DNA of 64,000 bases from Acytostelium subglobosum LB1 (GCF_000787575.1 NW_012236532.1:124001-188000); one strand, 5' to 3'. Counted from the first letter of the stretch, positions 21,209 through 35,017 are shown. A program made the numbers and translations. The notes: generated from the sequence alone by a model not told the origin.

Positions 21209-21935
21209 TTGTTGGATTGATTGAATGATTGATCATTCCAACTAATAATTATATAATATAATATAGTAGATAATAATAAATGTAATAATAGTCCATCCAA
21301 CCGTCCATCAATCTTATTCACGTTTGCTTGGTCAATCAATCAAGTCTGGAGTGCAGGCCTGCGGGTGGGGGGATGAGGCCTGGGTCTGGCCTTGCAGGAT
21401 AAAATGGATGGCCACCCTGGGCCAGATTGAATAGTTAGTTAGTTAGACATGTCTTGTATCACATTGAGATTGGCAAAGTGATCATGATTGAGTGTAATGT
21501 AATACATAAATGTGATTGAGTGTGTGTGTGTTTATGTGTGTGTTGGGGTTGAAGTAGGGGTAATCAGAATAAAGAGAAGAAGAAGTGGTGGAGTAGTCAT
21601 GATGGGTCAAGGCCACCAATCCATCCATCATTTCAAACACACGTTCACCTTTATTTGAACATAGAGTTTAATATAATGTGAATGCTGGTCACATGTGACT
21701 ATCCTCTGATGCCACCAATACATCTCTCTCTCTCTCTCTCTCTTTGTCACGAACCTATTGGCATTGGCTCCACACACAAACACGAATAGCATGCATAGTT
21801 GGTTGATGATAGGAACCAAGTGCTCCATTATCCCTCATCACTAACTCACACATCATTCAACATAGTCTGTTATAACAGCTAATAACTGTCATCCATTCTA
21901 TCTATCTCTTACTCACTCATTCTTATTACTTGATC

Positions 21936-21977
<42 letters not shown>

Positions 21978-22068
21978 CGTTGACATCTATATCTATCTAC
22001 ACTCAAAGCTTGAACAGATACATTCATTCATTCATACATACATTCAAATATTATACCTTAATTAAAAC
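21209..22068. other. Intergenic region, 0.86 kb
   Basis: No gene seen. It contains a short G-rich block at 21355-21425, a TG-rich tract near 21525, a (CT)n run at 21722-21742, and a (GATT)n array listed separately, followed by the leader of the Furry-like gene. Confidence 0.5.
21937..21976. repeat. (GATT)n microsatellite
   Basis: About ten perfect tandem copies of the tetranucleotide lie ~100 bases before the Furry-like start codon. The same motif, in shorter runs, pervades introns across the window. Confidence 0.95.
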
Positions 22069-25000
22069 ATGATGTCGGATACAGCAGCAGCCAACCTGTA
22101 CCCGCCACCTGCGGCAACAAGTTCATCATCATCGACACCAACTTCGACAGTTTCTTCGTCTTCTTCAATGTTGGCAATCGATCAACATTCAACAAGTTCA
22201 TCATCAACAACAACTACATCGTCATCAGAGTCAGCACATCAGCTCAAACAGAATGTATTGCGAGACGTTTATAAACAGCTAGAGTTGCTGTTGTTGAAGA
22301 AGAAGGCTGGCGACCAGAAGATCGTTTTGCGACAGGGCCTTCTGGTGGCTGCCGCACAGGTCGAGCATGTGTCGGCCATGTCCGCCGAGCAGGTCACACA
22401 TCACTTGGAGGTCGTCTCGAATGTTCTGGTCAAGATGTCTGGCGATTGTCTACACGATGTTTGCGATGTGCTCATCAAGATGTGCGACAACTATCTGGAC
22501 GACCCACTGCAGGTCTCATCACAGGCATCGGAGAAGCGATCAAAGGTACACAAACCATCATACAGCAAGGATGACATCGAGTCGGATATCGAGACCTTGG
22601 TCGCGTCGTCTCCATCACCCTCACCATCAGTCTCCGACGCGCCAACAACCCCCAGCGGCGTATTCATCTCCACCTCCTCAACAACCACGCCACTTCTATC
22701 CAATGCGCCAAACGCAACCACCGACCCTGAGTTGGCCATTCCTATCAGCGAGGTCATTGTCGAGTCGTCTGTGGCGATCGATCAGCAGCCTATCCAGTCT
22801 CCACCATCTGGCGCGCCAGCACCATCGACTGCGACCACCTCCACCTCAACAACTCTCGTCCAACATCGCACCGTATCCGATGATACCCCACTCTATTACC
22901 TGCTAAACGCACTACATTTGGTACTGTTGGCACATATGCCCGCGGTGGACGCGACGTCAATCGACTCCAAATGCCAACTGGCCAGCGTGCCTCAGAAGGT
23001 TGTTTCATTCTTCTTCAACTGCCTGCAGTACACGTTCTCACCAGCGATCAGATACACAGCAGCATCATGTCTCCAGGTCATATCTGTGGCGGCACTGGAC
23101 ACCGTCACTCCCTTGTTCATCAACAGATTGACGTCATCACGTGGGGACGACACGTATCGCGAGTACTCGACATTCCAGCGCGCAGCAAAATACCTCGAGT
23201 TTGGCTTCTGGCGCACCGCCCAGGCAGACGCCACCAATCAATACTTTGCCAAGTTGATCATAGAGATGGAAAAGGCCACGCGTGGTGTATACCTGCAGGC
23301 CATTTGCTTCACACTGATCCGAACTCTGCCCCGAATGACTGGAAGTGGGGCTGGTGGAGCGACAGTCGTGGCCAAGCCCAAGGTGCCCGCCACATTTTGG
23401 ACGATGGCCAGCAAGATGTATGACTTGGTGCTCAAATGGACAAAGAAGTCCAAGTTGAAGCCAATCGCGACCAAGACCCTCGCCACATTGTGCAGTTGTA
23501 GCGAGGACCTCCTCACCAAGCATGGAATGGAGTTGCTCACACTCATTGGCGGCGCACTCAAGGAGACCAAGGCCAAGCGTACCTACTTGGAAGCATTGAT
23601 CATATACTTTGGAGCATTCAAGACAATGTTTGGCATCGAGTCCAAGGCCCCAGCCTACCAAGCGCAAGTCGACATGGTCCTGCCGTTCATCCTAACCAAG
23701 AAGGCACCACCTGCCAGCTTGGCCCTCATCTCCCAGGTGCTCATAACAATGGCGCGATTCAGTCCTAGTGTCGTCGTATCCAAACATGTGCTCAGTGTCC
23801 TCTCGGCACCATCCAGCAACAAACAGAGCGAGTACAGCTTGGATGTCGTGGCGGTCATTTTCAAACTCTATGCGTCACTCAATCAAGAATGTGGTCCTGA
23901 GGCATTGCGAGCCTACGAGCGAACTATATCACAGGCACTAGATCCATGGTTCGCCGCATACGATGGCGAGACCACCCCGATGAAGTACATCCTGCTCGAC
24001 TTCCCCACCTTCTGTTCGCACGAGACACATAAGGTATTTGGCGACAAGGTGGTCAAGTGGACATGGCATGCCGATGCCGACGTCGCGTCCCTGTCGATGG
24101 CCGCACTTCTCAAACACATGGCCACTCATCCGCAGCAGACGTTCCCATCGATACTCTATCACATGTTGATGTACATCACCAACTACACTGGCGATATGGC
24201 GTCGCCATCATTGGTCAAGGTGATCAAGTGCATGTGTGTCGTGACCCAGGAGTACATATCGATGCACTTTCAGGCGAGTGGTGAGCGCAAGACATCCGCT
24301 CCTGCCGCCATCGAGTCACAGGCATGGAAGAACCTACGCGAGACTACCGAGGGCGTATGTCTCTACATCCTCACCTCGCCCGTCTCCTCACTCTGGCAGC
24401 CAGCCATTGATCTGATACAGCTCACTGGTCATCAAGTGTTCAGGGAGGTTGATATGGCCGAGAGTGCACTCGAGCAACCTGCTGCTGGCTCGGCATACCT
24501 TGCCGACTACATCCCACATAGCGTGTTTGTCGCGAGACGACCGCCTAGCATCGAGACGCCACATATTGTATATATCGAGTTTGCCACACTCCTGCCATCA
24601 TTCAACGCGGATCTGGCACACTTCCTCCAGGTTCACAATGGCAACCTGCAAGGCAGCATCAACTGGGCGTGGACGAGACTGAGGAAGAAGTGGCATCCCA
24701 AGGGACAGCCGGCTGCCGCAGTCATCGGCATGAAGAACACCTTAGCCTACCTCTTGTTGTCGACTCGTCTCAACTACCATGCGCCAGAGGTCACATCTGT
24801 GGAGGACCAGCTTCTGACCGAGGTCATCACAGCTTACTTCCAGGAGCGCGAGGGCAAGACTGGCGAGGAGCAGAGTCACCTGATTGCCCAGCTGGCACCA
24901 TCCCTTCATCGATCATGCCATGATCATGTCTTCAAGTTGATTGAACAGGAGCGTTGTAGAGAGGGCAAGAAGAGAAAGAAGGAGATGTTCTACACTCAAG

Positions 25001-28000
25001 AACATCCAATTGTGCTGATTGCACATCTGACACAGCGTGCTACTGTCGAGGACTATGACAATGCGACAGCCATGCGTACAACATTGAAGGATGTCACCAA
25101 CTTCTGGATCGCGAACAGTCAGCAATTCAATCAATCACTCAGCTCGATCCGACCACTCTGTATCCAACTACTGCGCAACTTCCTCTCTTTGGACAGTCGA
25201 AGCTCACTCCCCAGAGGGGACGTCTCACTCCTCAATCCATTATACGCCAAGCAAATCTTCCATTGTCTACAAAGGTATGTGCCTCCTCTTGGCAAGTTAG
25301 AATGATCCATCTAACTAATCAAATCAATCACTCAATCACTCCTAGTGTATCAACATCCACACTCAATGGCACTGAATCAATCACAAGCGAAGCCAACCAA
25401 CTACATGTGTACATACAGGAGGCGGTGAATATACTGTTGGCCGAGGCGTGTTTGGATGAGATTAGACAAGATGTGGTAGAGTACCTCATTCAATGTTTGG
25501 CTCATGGTACCCACATTCATCAGTTGATCTCTGAGAACATGGCAGTGTTCCTGCGTCGCTCGCCTGACTATCTCACTCAATACATCGAGGGCAGCTTCAA
25601 CAATGACAAGCCAGAGCAACATACCACCTCGCTCCTCTACACACGAGCATTGACGATCAGCTTTACAACACCCCAGTCATGGAGCCATCAATGTGCGCCA
25701 GAGCGTCTGTAAGTATTGACCGTGCATGTCCTCGCCCACCAATCTTGCTGACATATCATTCATCCAGGTTACATCTTTGTTTGTTCCACATGGTGTCGGA
25801 GTTGAAGGAGGCACGTTCGTTGTCATGTCAGATGGCAAAGAACTTGATTAAGGAGAATGGCGAGGCACCACCCACGCCACTCACATCCCATCTCACACCA
25901 ATATCAACAGAGACAGTGCCAAACTATGTATACACTCGAATGTCATTGCATTTCTCCAACTCCATGAGTTCCAAATACCAGTGGATGACGCCAGTACTAT
26001 TCACCCAAGCTGATGTCCAACTGGCACACATGCCACTCAATCACAGGCAGTTACAACTCAATGTAAGTTCCAATCAATCAACCATTCAATCGATCATCAC
26101 ATGACTGACCCCTCCCTGCTCCCCAACATAGATGCTCGCACCTTGGTCCAGGAACTTCTATTGGACTATCACTCATTCATCTGATGCCGAGGTGAGCACC
26201 ATCCTCGAGTCATTACTGAACATCACTATTCAGTTGCGAATGATTGATAACACTCACAGACAGTTGGAAGCACTCTGGAGTGAGTTGGCAGCATCTGGCG
26301 ATGCACATTCATCGATGGCCACAGTCCACAAAAGAGTAGTGGACTTCCTCCGTGATAAATATCATTGCGAGCGCGCACAGCAACAGCCAGAGGTACGCGA
26401 GGCATGCAAGATGGCGATCACTCTCATCACAAGACGATCCAGCGCTCACTGGCTCTCGATCATGGACTATCTCGTCAAGTCGCTTCGTGGATATGGCGCC
26501 CTGCCTGCTTCACCTGCACAGTTTGTCCAAGAGTTCCTGGCCAACCCCGACACGCCTGCGCCTGAGGACAGCATCTCGCCTCTGTTGACTGAGGAAGCCT
26601 ACATGAACTTCTTTGAGAACCTGACCTTTGAGTTCCAGCTCCAGGACGTGTTGGGAATCACCAAGCTTATCCCAGCATTGCTTGTCAACGCTATACTTGT
26701 GTTTGGTCCAAGCGCAGACCCTTTGAACAACAGTACTCAAGCACTGGGCAAACGAATCGTCAACAACATTCTTCAGTCTTTGGTCATCCAACAGCCAACA
26801 CTCTCAGACGACATCAAGCGAGAGGCATTCGAACTCATAGACTCTGGCTGGGTCACATGGCAGGAGCGACAGCGCAGGTCACTCATACGAGTACTCCACA
26901 ATGCGTTGGGCGAGCCAATCATTGACTGCTGGGAGCAGCTCACACTACAGTTCGCCATCTGCTCTAACAGCAATGTACAGGTGTCGCTGTCGGCGCTAGA
27001 CTGGTACGAATCAATACGTACAAGTATTGGCTCCAGCAAGGATGGCATGGACGGCCTGCTAGGATTGTGCTGTTGTCTGTGGAAGTCGTGCGTCATGGGC
27101 AACGTGGAGAAGATGTACCGTGTACTTGGCATCCTCAACGCTGTAGTGGCCAATGGATCGCGATGCATCAACTCAGACACATCATACTCCATCATTATTC
27201 GTCTGGGCGCCATCCTTCTACACACATCGTATCACGCACAGTTCAACTCGGCACTCACACTACTACATCGCACGATCACCTCACTCGGCAATGCTGCGCT
27301 GCGATCCAGTGTCACCGAGGAGATGGCAGATATACTTGGCGCAGGAATGAAGGCTGAGCAGGTTGTCAATGTTGGCATCGCCAACACAAACACCTTTGCA
27401 CTCACATTGTGGTTCGCCAAGGAATGTGCCCAGTTCAAGAACTCGACAAACTCCATTGTCTCCACTCTTGTACTACTGGCCGGATGCATGGCTACCATGT
27501 CGCCAGAGGACCCTCACACCGTTGACTACATGAAGTCACTTGTCAAAGGTCCCAACTCGCATCAACTCCAACAACTGATTGATACAGTACTGCATGACCC
27601 GTACATGTTGGTCACACGACAGATCAATGCGCCTACATGGTCACGCGCCGACCTCATCAAGAGTTTGAGCACTCACCTGCGCCAAATGTTCTCCCAGAAT
27701 GGTGTCTCCGAGCAGATGTTGCCAGTGCTCATACGCACAGTTACCGAGCTTGTCAAGGCTATGATGGCGGACAAATCACGCGAACGAGACGCCTCATTCT
27801 TGCTGGCCTTTATCGATGAGATCATTCAGGGAGCCTCAGGCTCACAGGGTCCCCCAAGCGCACTGGTCGCCGACTTTGTGAACCTGATCATTGATGTCAG
27901 TCAAAGATCTCTGTGCCCAGAGACACGAGCCAATGCACAGAGCCTCATCCAGTACATCATGGACAACCTTCCACAAGGTGTGACAGCTGCACAGTTTGAC

Positions 28001-28669
28001 TTCCTTAAGACCTATCCTTCACCCGCCACCCTGGCAACATCCACGAATATCGCCGCGGTTCCCGACTCACTGGCCAGCAACAAGTTTGCACTTCAGACCC
28101 AGACCGACTCACTCAACAACCTGTACACATCGTTATATTTGATCAACACATATATCTTTGCTGTGCCCTCAGACTCTCCCGTCAACTCCCAGATGCGCCG
28201 AGCACTGGACACTTATGAGAGGAGTAGGCTCATCCAACAGCAACAACAGCAACAACAATTACTCCAACAGCAACAACAACAGCAACAACAACAGCAGCAA
28301 GCAAACAACACACCTACGGCCAATGGCAAATCACACAAGCAATCCAAACAATCATCGTTAGCCAACTTGGCCAACTCACCATTGTCCACCTCAGCTGGAT
28401 CAATCAAGAAGCCACTGCCTGGAAATATGAAGCGTGAACTGTCCTCACCAACATCAATGACACATTCAAATCGCCAACAGTCCACCACCAATGCAGTTGT
28501 ATCACCATTGATATTACACAGTCGTAACAACTCTGGAACCAGCTCATCATTGGCATCATTATTACCACGAGCTCAGCTACAGCCACTTGATCAAACGCCA
28601 TCCCTACCCGATCCACATCGCCGAACACACTCCTCTCCGCATCAACCTATTCCACAACCAAAGGATTAA
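22069..28669 (+). CDS. Furry/Tao3/Mor2-like cell morphogenesis scaffold
   Basis: Exons 22069-25274, 25346-25708, 25768-26062 and 26132-28669 give about 2133 residues. The N-terminal ~250 residues are Ser/Thr-rich around one conserved helical segment (LKQNVLRDVYKQLELLLLKK). The remainder is HEAT/ARM-like alpha-helical repeat with Furry-family blocks such as FSPAIRYTAASCLQVISVAA, TYREYSTFQRAAKYLEFGFW, EHPIVLIAHLTQR and MLAPWSRNFYW. The tail has two Gln runs and Ser/Pro-rich sequence. Furry proteins scaffold NDR/LATS kinases and control polarity and cytokinesis. Animal Furry is ~3000 residues; this one is nearer to fungal Tao3/Mor2 size. The family call is from block pattern and is good but not certain. 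Confidence 0.75.
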
Positions 28670-28934
28670 TTAATATTCATTCATATATATATTAAAGATA
28701 TACACTTACCCTTACCCTTACCCTTGCCCTTGCCCTGGTTCGCTAATGTCAACCCTTGCCCTCACACAAACTGATTGTCGAATTTTGCTGAAGGTGGGGG
28801 GCATGATCATCAACTTCATTCATTCTCATTCTCATTCATTATCTGATTGTTCATATTTATATACATATACACCATCATCATCATTCATAGTTGTATATAT
28901 ATATATATATAATCAAACAAACAAACCAAATAAC
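28670..28934. other. Short intergenic spacer with C-rich and AT repeats
   Basis: It carries a CCCTTA-type array (listed separately), a second CCCTTGCCC patch near 28753, and a TATATATAT tract before the SF3B3 leader. Confidence 0.6.
28705..28738. repeat. Interstitial telomere-like (CCCTTA/CCCTTG)n array
   Basis: Five to six imperfect six-base units, first CCCTTA and then CCCTTG, lie between two genes. The sequence resembles telomeric repeats of many eukaryotes but is too short and internal to mark a chromosome end. Confidence 0.8.
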
Positions 28935-31900
28935 ATGTATCTTTATAACTTAACAGTACAGAAGCCTACAGCGATATATCAGTCGATAACAGGTAACTTC
29001 TCTGGTACAAAGGCCATCGAGATATTGGTGTCACATGGACGTTCATTAGAGTTGTTGCGCCCAGATGAGAACGGTCGGCTCGATAGTATACTGTACACAG
29101 AGGTGTTTGGCATCGTTCGATCTATAATGCCCTTCAGATTGACAAGTGGCACCAAAGACTATATAATCGTCGGTTCGGATTCGGGTCGCGTAGTCATTCT
29201 CGAGTACAACCCAACGCGCAACAGATTCGATAAAGTGCATCAGGAGACGTTTGGACGTACAGGATGTCGCCGTATCGTGCCCGGCCAGTTCTTGGCCACA
29301 GACCCACGTGGCCGCGCCTTCATGATTGGCGCCGTCGAGAAACAAAAGCTCGTATACATCCTTAACAGAGACTCTGCCGCTAAACTGACGATATCTTCGC
29401 CATTGGAGGCGCACAAGTCAAACACGATCCTGTTCTCAATGTGCGGCGTCGACGTTGGCTTTGAGAACCCCATCTTTGCCACACTCTCGGTCGACTACAG
29501 CGAAGAGGACACCGACTTGGACAGTATGGAGGACAGCACAGCACACAAGAAGATGCTCACCTTCTACGAGCTCGATCTCGGTCTGAACAACGTGGTGCGC
29601 AAGTGGAGCGATCAGGTGGATGCCACCGCCAACAAGGTGCTGCCAGTGCCTGGCGGTAACGACGGCCCGGGCGGTGTGTTGGTGTGCTCCGAGGGCTTCA
29701 TCAGCTATCGCAATATGGCCCACCCAGAGATTAGAGTGGCCCTGCCACGCCGCTACGGCACACCCGAGGACGCGCCAGGCGCAATGATCGTCTCGGCGTC
29801 ATCACACAAGCAGAGAGACATGTTCTTCATACTGGTGCAGTCCGAGTTTGGCGACCTCTACAAGATCAGCCTCAAGTACGAGGGCGAGATGGTGAGCGCC
29901 GTCAACCTGACATACTTTGACACGATCCCAACTGCAAACTCTATCACGGTGCTCAAGAATGGATTCCTGTTTGCTGCGTCTGAGTTTGGCGACCACGCGC
30001 TCTACCACTTCCAGTCGCTGGGCAGCGATGACGATGCCAAGGAGATCACAAGCATCGACGGCACACTCTACTTCAAGCCACGCGACGAACCACAGAACCT
30101 GTTCAAGACGGCGACAATCGACTCCCTGTCGCCAATCCTCGACTTCAAGATCATGGACTTAGTACGCGAGGAGAACCCACAGTACTACGCGTTGACAGGT
30201 GTTGGACAACGATCAGCAATGAGGATACTTCGTCACGGACTGCCCATCACTCAGATGGCCGAGACCCAGCTGCCTGGTATATCGTCTGGAGTGTGGACCG
30301 TTCCACGCGGTCCCAAGGACCCCGTCGACAAGTACATTGTCGTCTCTTTCCAGGGCGCCACGTTGGTGCTCTCTGTTGGCGAGACCGTCCAGGAGATTAC
30401 AGACTCTGGTGTGCTTGCAACAACTACCACACTGCTTGTGCGTGCCATCGGTGCCGACTCGTTCATCCAGGTGTTCCCACACGGCATCCGTCACATCAAG
30501 GCAGATCGTCGCGTCAATGAGTGGCGTGCACCGGGCAGGAAGACCATCTCCCTGGCTAGCTCAAACGCATCACAGGTGGTCATCGCGCTCAGCGGTGGCG
30601 AGATTATATACTTTGAACTGGACGGCGTTGGAAACCTCACTGAGGTACTCAAAAAGGACATGCGCAGAGAGATCAGCGCCATAGAGATTGCGCCCGTGCC
30701 ACACGGCCGCCAGATGGCAAGATTCCTAGCGATCAGTGATTGGGAGGGACCCGTCAGAGTGCTCTCATTGGACCGCGACAACTGTTTGAACCAAGTGTCA
30801 ATGATGGATACGGACAAGGTGCTCGTCGAATCATTGGCACTCATTGAGATGACTGTTCAGGAGGCCGGCCTAGAGGCCACACACCAACACGGCCATCATC
30901 AACCGGCCAACATGCCCACTGGACCCGGCACACTGTTCCTCAACGTCGGTCTGAAGAATGGTATCATGAAGCGATCAATCATCGACTCACTCACAGGTGA
31001 GATCTCAGACACGAGAACCCGCCTGATTGGAAGGAAGGCTGTCAAGTTTGCCAAGATCAAGGTCAAGGGTGGCAATGCATTGCTAGCCCTTTCCAGTCGC
31101 GTATGGATATGCTACTCCAACCTGAACCAGTACACAATGACACCAATCTCATCGGAGGCACTCGACAATGCATCTGGCTTCTGCTCCGAGCAATGTCCCG
31201 AGGGAATCGTTGCTACAAGCGAGAACATGTTAAAGTATGTTGTATGATAGTGTATATGTGTTGGAGACAAGACAGATCAGGTTACTAACTTCGACACAAT
31301 CTAGGATATTCACTGTTGACAAGCTGGGCCAGATGTTCAACCAGGTGAACGTGCCATACAAGTGCACACCAAGGCGATTCATTATACATCCACAGACACA
31401 CTACATCATCTCGATTGAGAATGAGCATAACTACAATACCAACAGCGAGGATGATGTAAATAGCAATGGCAACAGCGAGAATGGTAGCAGCCACAATGGA
31501 GGAGTGAAACAGGAGAAGATGGATACTGAGGCTGAGCCCCAACAACAACAACACAACAACAGGCCACCACGTGCTGGCAAGGGCAAGTGGAGGTCATATA
31601 TCAGGATCTTGGACCCAATCAGCTACAGGACACTCGACCTTGTGCGTTTGGAGCAGGACGAAGCAGCATTCAGTTTGGCCACAGTCATCTTCCACGACAA
31701 GGACGGAGAGGTGATGCTCGCCGTCGGATGTGGCAAGAGATTGCAGCTGAATCCACGTCAGTGCGATGCTGCCACCATCCACATGTATCGCTTCATTAAC
31801 AATGGACAGCGTCTGCAGTTGATCTACAAGACCGAGTGTGAGGACATACCATACGCGATGCAACACTTCCAAGGCCGTCTGCTGGCGGGTATCGGCAACA

Positions 31901-32658
31901 GCCTGCGAATCTACGACATGGGCAAGAAGAAGCTGCTGAGGAAGTGTGAGAACCGTACCCTGCCCAACCAGATCGTCACACTGCACACCCAGGGTGACCG
32001 CGTTGTCGTGGGTGACGTACAAGAGTCGTTCCACTTTGTTAAGTACAAGAAGACTGAGAACCAGCTCTACGTCTTTGCCGACGACACATCACCGCGCTAC
32101 GTCACGGCCAGCACAATGCTCGACTACGACACTGTTGCCGGCGCCGACAAGTTTGGCAACATCTTTGTGGACCGCCTGCCCGCCTCGGTGTCGGACGACG
32201 TCGAGGAGGACCCGACCGGCTCGATGCTCAAGTTTGAGACAGGCACACTCAACGGCGCGCCCCACAAGCTCGAGACAATCAACAACTTCTACGTGGGCGA
32301 GACTGTCAACCATATCTCTCGCACATCTCTGGTCGTCGGTGGCTCAGAGGTGTTGGTATATGCCACGCTGACAGGTGCAATTGGCGCATTGGTACCATTC
32401 GTCTCAAGAGAGGATGTCGACTTCTTCTCGACGCTGGAGATGCACATGCGCCAGGAGATGCCACCACTGTGTGGTCGCGATCACATGTCCTACCGATCAT
32501 TCTACTTCCCCGTCAAGAACGTCATTGATGGTGATCTATGCGAGCAATATAGTTTGTTGGATGCCTCCAAACAAAGAGAGATTGGTGAGCAATTATCCCG
32601 TTCTCCATCCGAGATATTGAAGAAGCTAGAGGACTTTAGAGCATCCAGACTACTTTAA
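28935..32658 (+). CDS. sf3b3: Splicing factor 3B subunit 3 (SF3b130/SAP130)
   Basis: Exons 28935-31234 and 31305-32658 give 1217 residues, matching the human length. The N terminus MYLYNLTVQKPTAIYQSI parallels human MFLYNLTLQ. Diagnostic segments run throughout: GNFSGTKAIEI, KDYIIVGSDSGRVVILEY, FGRTGCRRIVPGQF, LTFYELDLGLNNVVRKW, GIRHIKADRRVNEW and EQCPEGIVA. The fold is three beta-propellers of the CPSF-A/DDB1 type. SF3B3 is a structural core of the U2 snRNP SF3b complex and acts in branch-site recognition in the nucleus. An Asn/Ser/Gln-rich insert (~residues 825-875) is a typical dictyostelid expansion in a surface loop. The start is chosen by homology. Confidence 0.97.
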
Positions 32659-33473
32659 TAAACTTCATTCCATTCAAACAAAGTTGTCATTGTCATTGTC
32701 AATCATTTGTCTTGCTTTTGAGATCAAAGGTTGTTCCTGGACATTTCTCCTTTCCGAAAATTATGGTCTGCCCATGATCATTGTAATGAACTCCATCATA
32801 TCAATCTTAAACCAAATCAAACTGTCTGATTATTAATTACACAATTGACACAATATTTGTATTAACCTTGAGTGACAACGAAGAGATGAATGAATGAATG
32901 AATTGATTGACAGTTGCCCTCCAACAATAATGTCAAGATGTGTGGTTGGACCGACAAGAAAGAAAGTAGGAACAACGTTGTTCACTAATTCACACAATTG
33001 ACACCAACTCACACACATAACAACGGATCTCCAGTCCTCAAACACCTACCCCCACCCAAGCTTTGTGTGTATCTTAGAATTAATAATAATAAAAAAAAAC
33101 AAACTGCACTGTTTCGCCTCAACCTTTGGGTCAGACGTTGTGTCACCGTCCCTTCTTCTTTCCTCCTCCGCACTCTATTTTTCAATTTATCTCTCTATTT
33201 CTTTCTTTATCACTTCCTTCCTTCCTGTCATTCTATCACTTTAACCAACTACTCATCTTGTATACACTTTTCAACAAACAAACAAATCAAACAACATATC
33301 AAACGCGCTAAAACAATATATACATATACAACACTAACTTCACCTTCACCTCTTTCTCTACTCTCCTCTTTATTTATTATTACTAAACTCAACTAATCTC
33401 ACTCACACATCACTCACACATAAACGAAGCAGAACAAACACAATCATTAAACAATCAAACATATTATTATATC
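32659..33473. other. Intergenic region, 0.8 kb
   Basis: No gene seen. The 3' half (33120-33400) is strongly pyrimidine-rich (CTTTCTTTATC, CTTCCTTCC) and then turns A-rich before the E2 enzyme start, which looks like a long promoter or leader. Confidence 0.5.
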
Positions 33474-34233
33474 ATGTCAACTGTAAATAAATCAATCGAT
33501 CTTCCACCAACTAAAGAATGTATAGTAAGTAATCACAACACAGCATAAGACGATATAGAGTAGAGTATAATAGAAGATAACAGGTAGCGATGTAGGAGCA
33601 GAACAGATACCATTTGACAACCTTTCGCGATATAATAATACACGACTATGACTAACATATATTGAACTATTATCATTATTACAATAATAGAATCGACTTC
33701 GAAAAGAGTTTCTTGAGATTAACAAGCATCCTGTAGAGAATATAGTGGTGTGTCCACATCCAGAGAACATATTAGAGTGGCATTATGTAATATTGGGACC
33801 TGAGAACACAGTTTATGAGAGCGGTCTTTATTATGGCAAGCTCGTATTCAAATACAACTATCCTCTGTCACCGCCCTCGATCTATATGACTACGCCATCA
33901 GGCCGATTCCAAACCGATACTCGTTTATGTCTATCAATTAGTGATTGTAAGTATATGTACCTTCTTTTCATTCATGTTGTTACATGTACTAATCAACCAA
34001 ACAATCAATCGATCAACTTCAAATTCTTAGATCACCCTGAAACATGGTCACCTTCATGGTCAGTCTCAAGTATTTTGATTGGACTGCTATCATTCATGGT
34101 GGACAACGACTCGACACTGGGCAGTATAATCACAACGAACGATGAGAAGAGAATTCTTGCCTCCAAGTCTGCAGAGTACAACAAGAAGATCACCACTTTC
34201 TGTCAGTTGTTCCCATACCTTGTCGAGGACTAA
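33474..34233 (+). CDS. ube2j2: Ubiquitin-conjugating enzyme E2, UBE2J2/Ubc6-like
   Basis: Exons 33474-33524, 33691-33946 and 34031-34233 give 169 residues. The UBC fold is complete: RLRKEFLEINKHPVENI, ILEWHYVILGPENTVYESG, YPLSPPSIYMTTPSGRF. The catalytic Cys sits in TRLCLSISDYHPETWSPSW, and LLSFMVDNDSTLGSI follows. These are specific to the J2/Ubc6 subgroup, which works in ER-associated degradation with the active site facing the cytosol. Family members end in a membrane anchor; this reading frame stops at PYLVED before any hydrophobic tail. A hydrophobic stretch follows within 30 bases in another frame (see findings). Confidence 0.93.
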
Positions 34234-34664
34234 TGGACCTATAATGATACGTGCATTTAGAGTCTTTTTTAAAATAATAGTAGTATTAGTAGTATTAATA
34301 GTATCAGTAGCAGGCGTCCGTCCCGTCCATCCAGTTAGTCAGCAGCAGTCAGTTCAATCCCAACAGCAGCAGCGCAACACCCTCAAGTAGAACACGTCTC
34401 ATTATTACATTTTAACAAACATTAAAATGTTCAATATTTAAAGACAACGTTGATCCATTATCATGTACTACTACTTATACATTCATTCATTCATCCTATT
34501 GGTTGACATTGATTGATTGCCACCCGAACATGGGCATTGACACACAAACAACTGATTTTTTTCAAGAAGTTGATCATAGTTGAGGTCTTCGTGTCCTTTT
34601 TCATTCACATACTCACCTTGTTACATTATTATCTACTTATACTTATACATACATACATTATATA
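34234..34664. other. Intergenic region, with possible alternative 3' exon of the E2 gene
   Basis: Positions 34261-34390 read FFKIIVVLVVLIVSVAGV and then a Gln/Ser-rich tail, in the +1 frame relative to the E2 gene. The rest, with AATATTTAAAG and T-rich sequence, is probably the promoter of NDUFS5. Confidence 0.4.
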
Positions 34665-35017
34665 ATGGCATCCGGCTTTGGCGCATTTGGTGGCTCGGGA
34701 CGTTGTTTCCCCATCTTCTCTGACTTTGCTACATGCGTGTCTGAGAAGTCAATCGAGTTGTGCGAACCATACAGATCAGACTACTTTGAATGTCTTCACA
34801 ACCTTAAAGAGGTAGGGACATTGCCACTCGAGAGAGACAGAGGTAGCGATAGAACGACAACTAACATCCTATCAACTCATTCATTCGATTCAATCAACAG
34901 TACACTGTCAGCTCAGCACCAGATTACTACAAGGACGATGGATCAAGAGCTGCAAGAGTCAGAGAGGCAATCAGAAGAGTAGAGGAGTACCAACCAAAGG
35001 TTGGCAAGGAGTTGTAG
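34665..35017 (+). CDS. ndufs5: Complex I accessory subunit NDUFS5
   Basis: Exons 34665-34811 and 34901-35017 give 87 residues. Twin CX9C motifs (CFPIFSDFATC and CEPYRSDYFEC) form the CHCH fold that is oxidised by the Mia40 relay in the intermembrane space. MASGFGAFGGSGRC and YFECLHNLKEY closely follow the plant NDUFS5 pattern (MASGWGITGNKGRC, YLECLHHSKEF), which favours this subunit over COX6B or COX17. The tail is helical and charged. NDUFS5 sits on the intermembrane-space face of the complex I membrane arm. The second exon is too small to stand out by itself, but the splice is phase-0 and the end fits family length. Confidence 0.88.
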
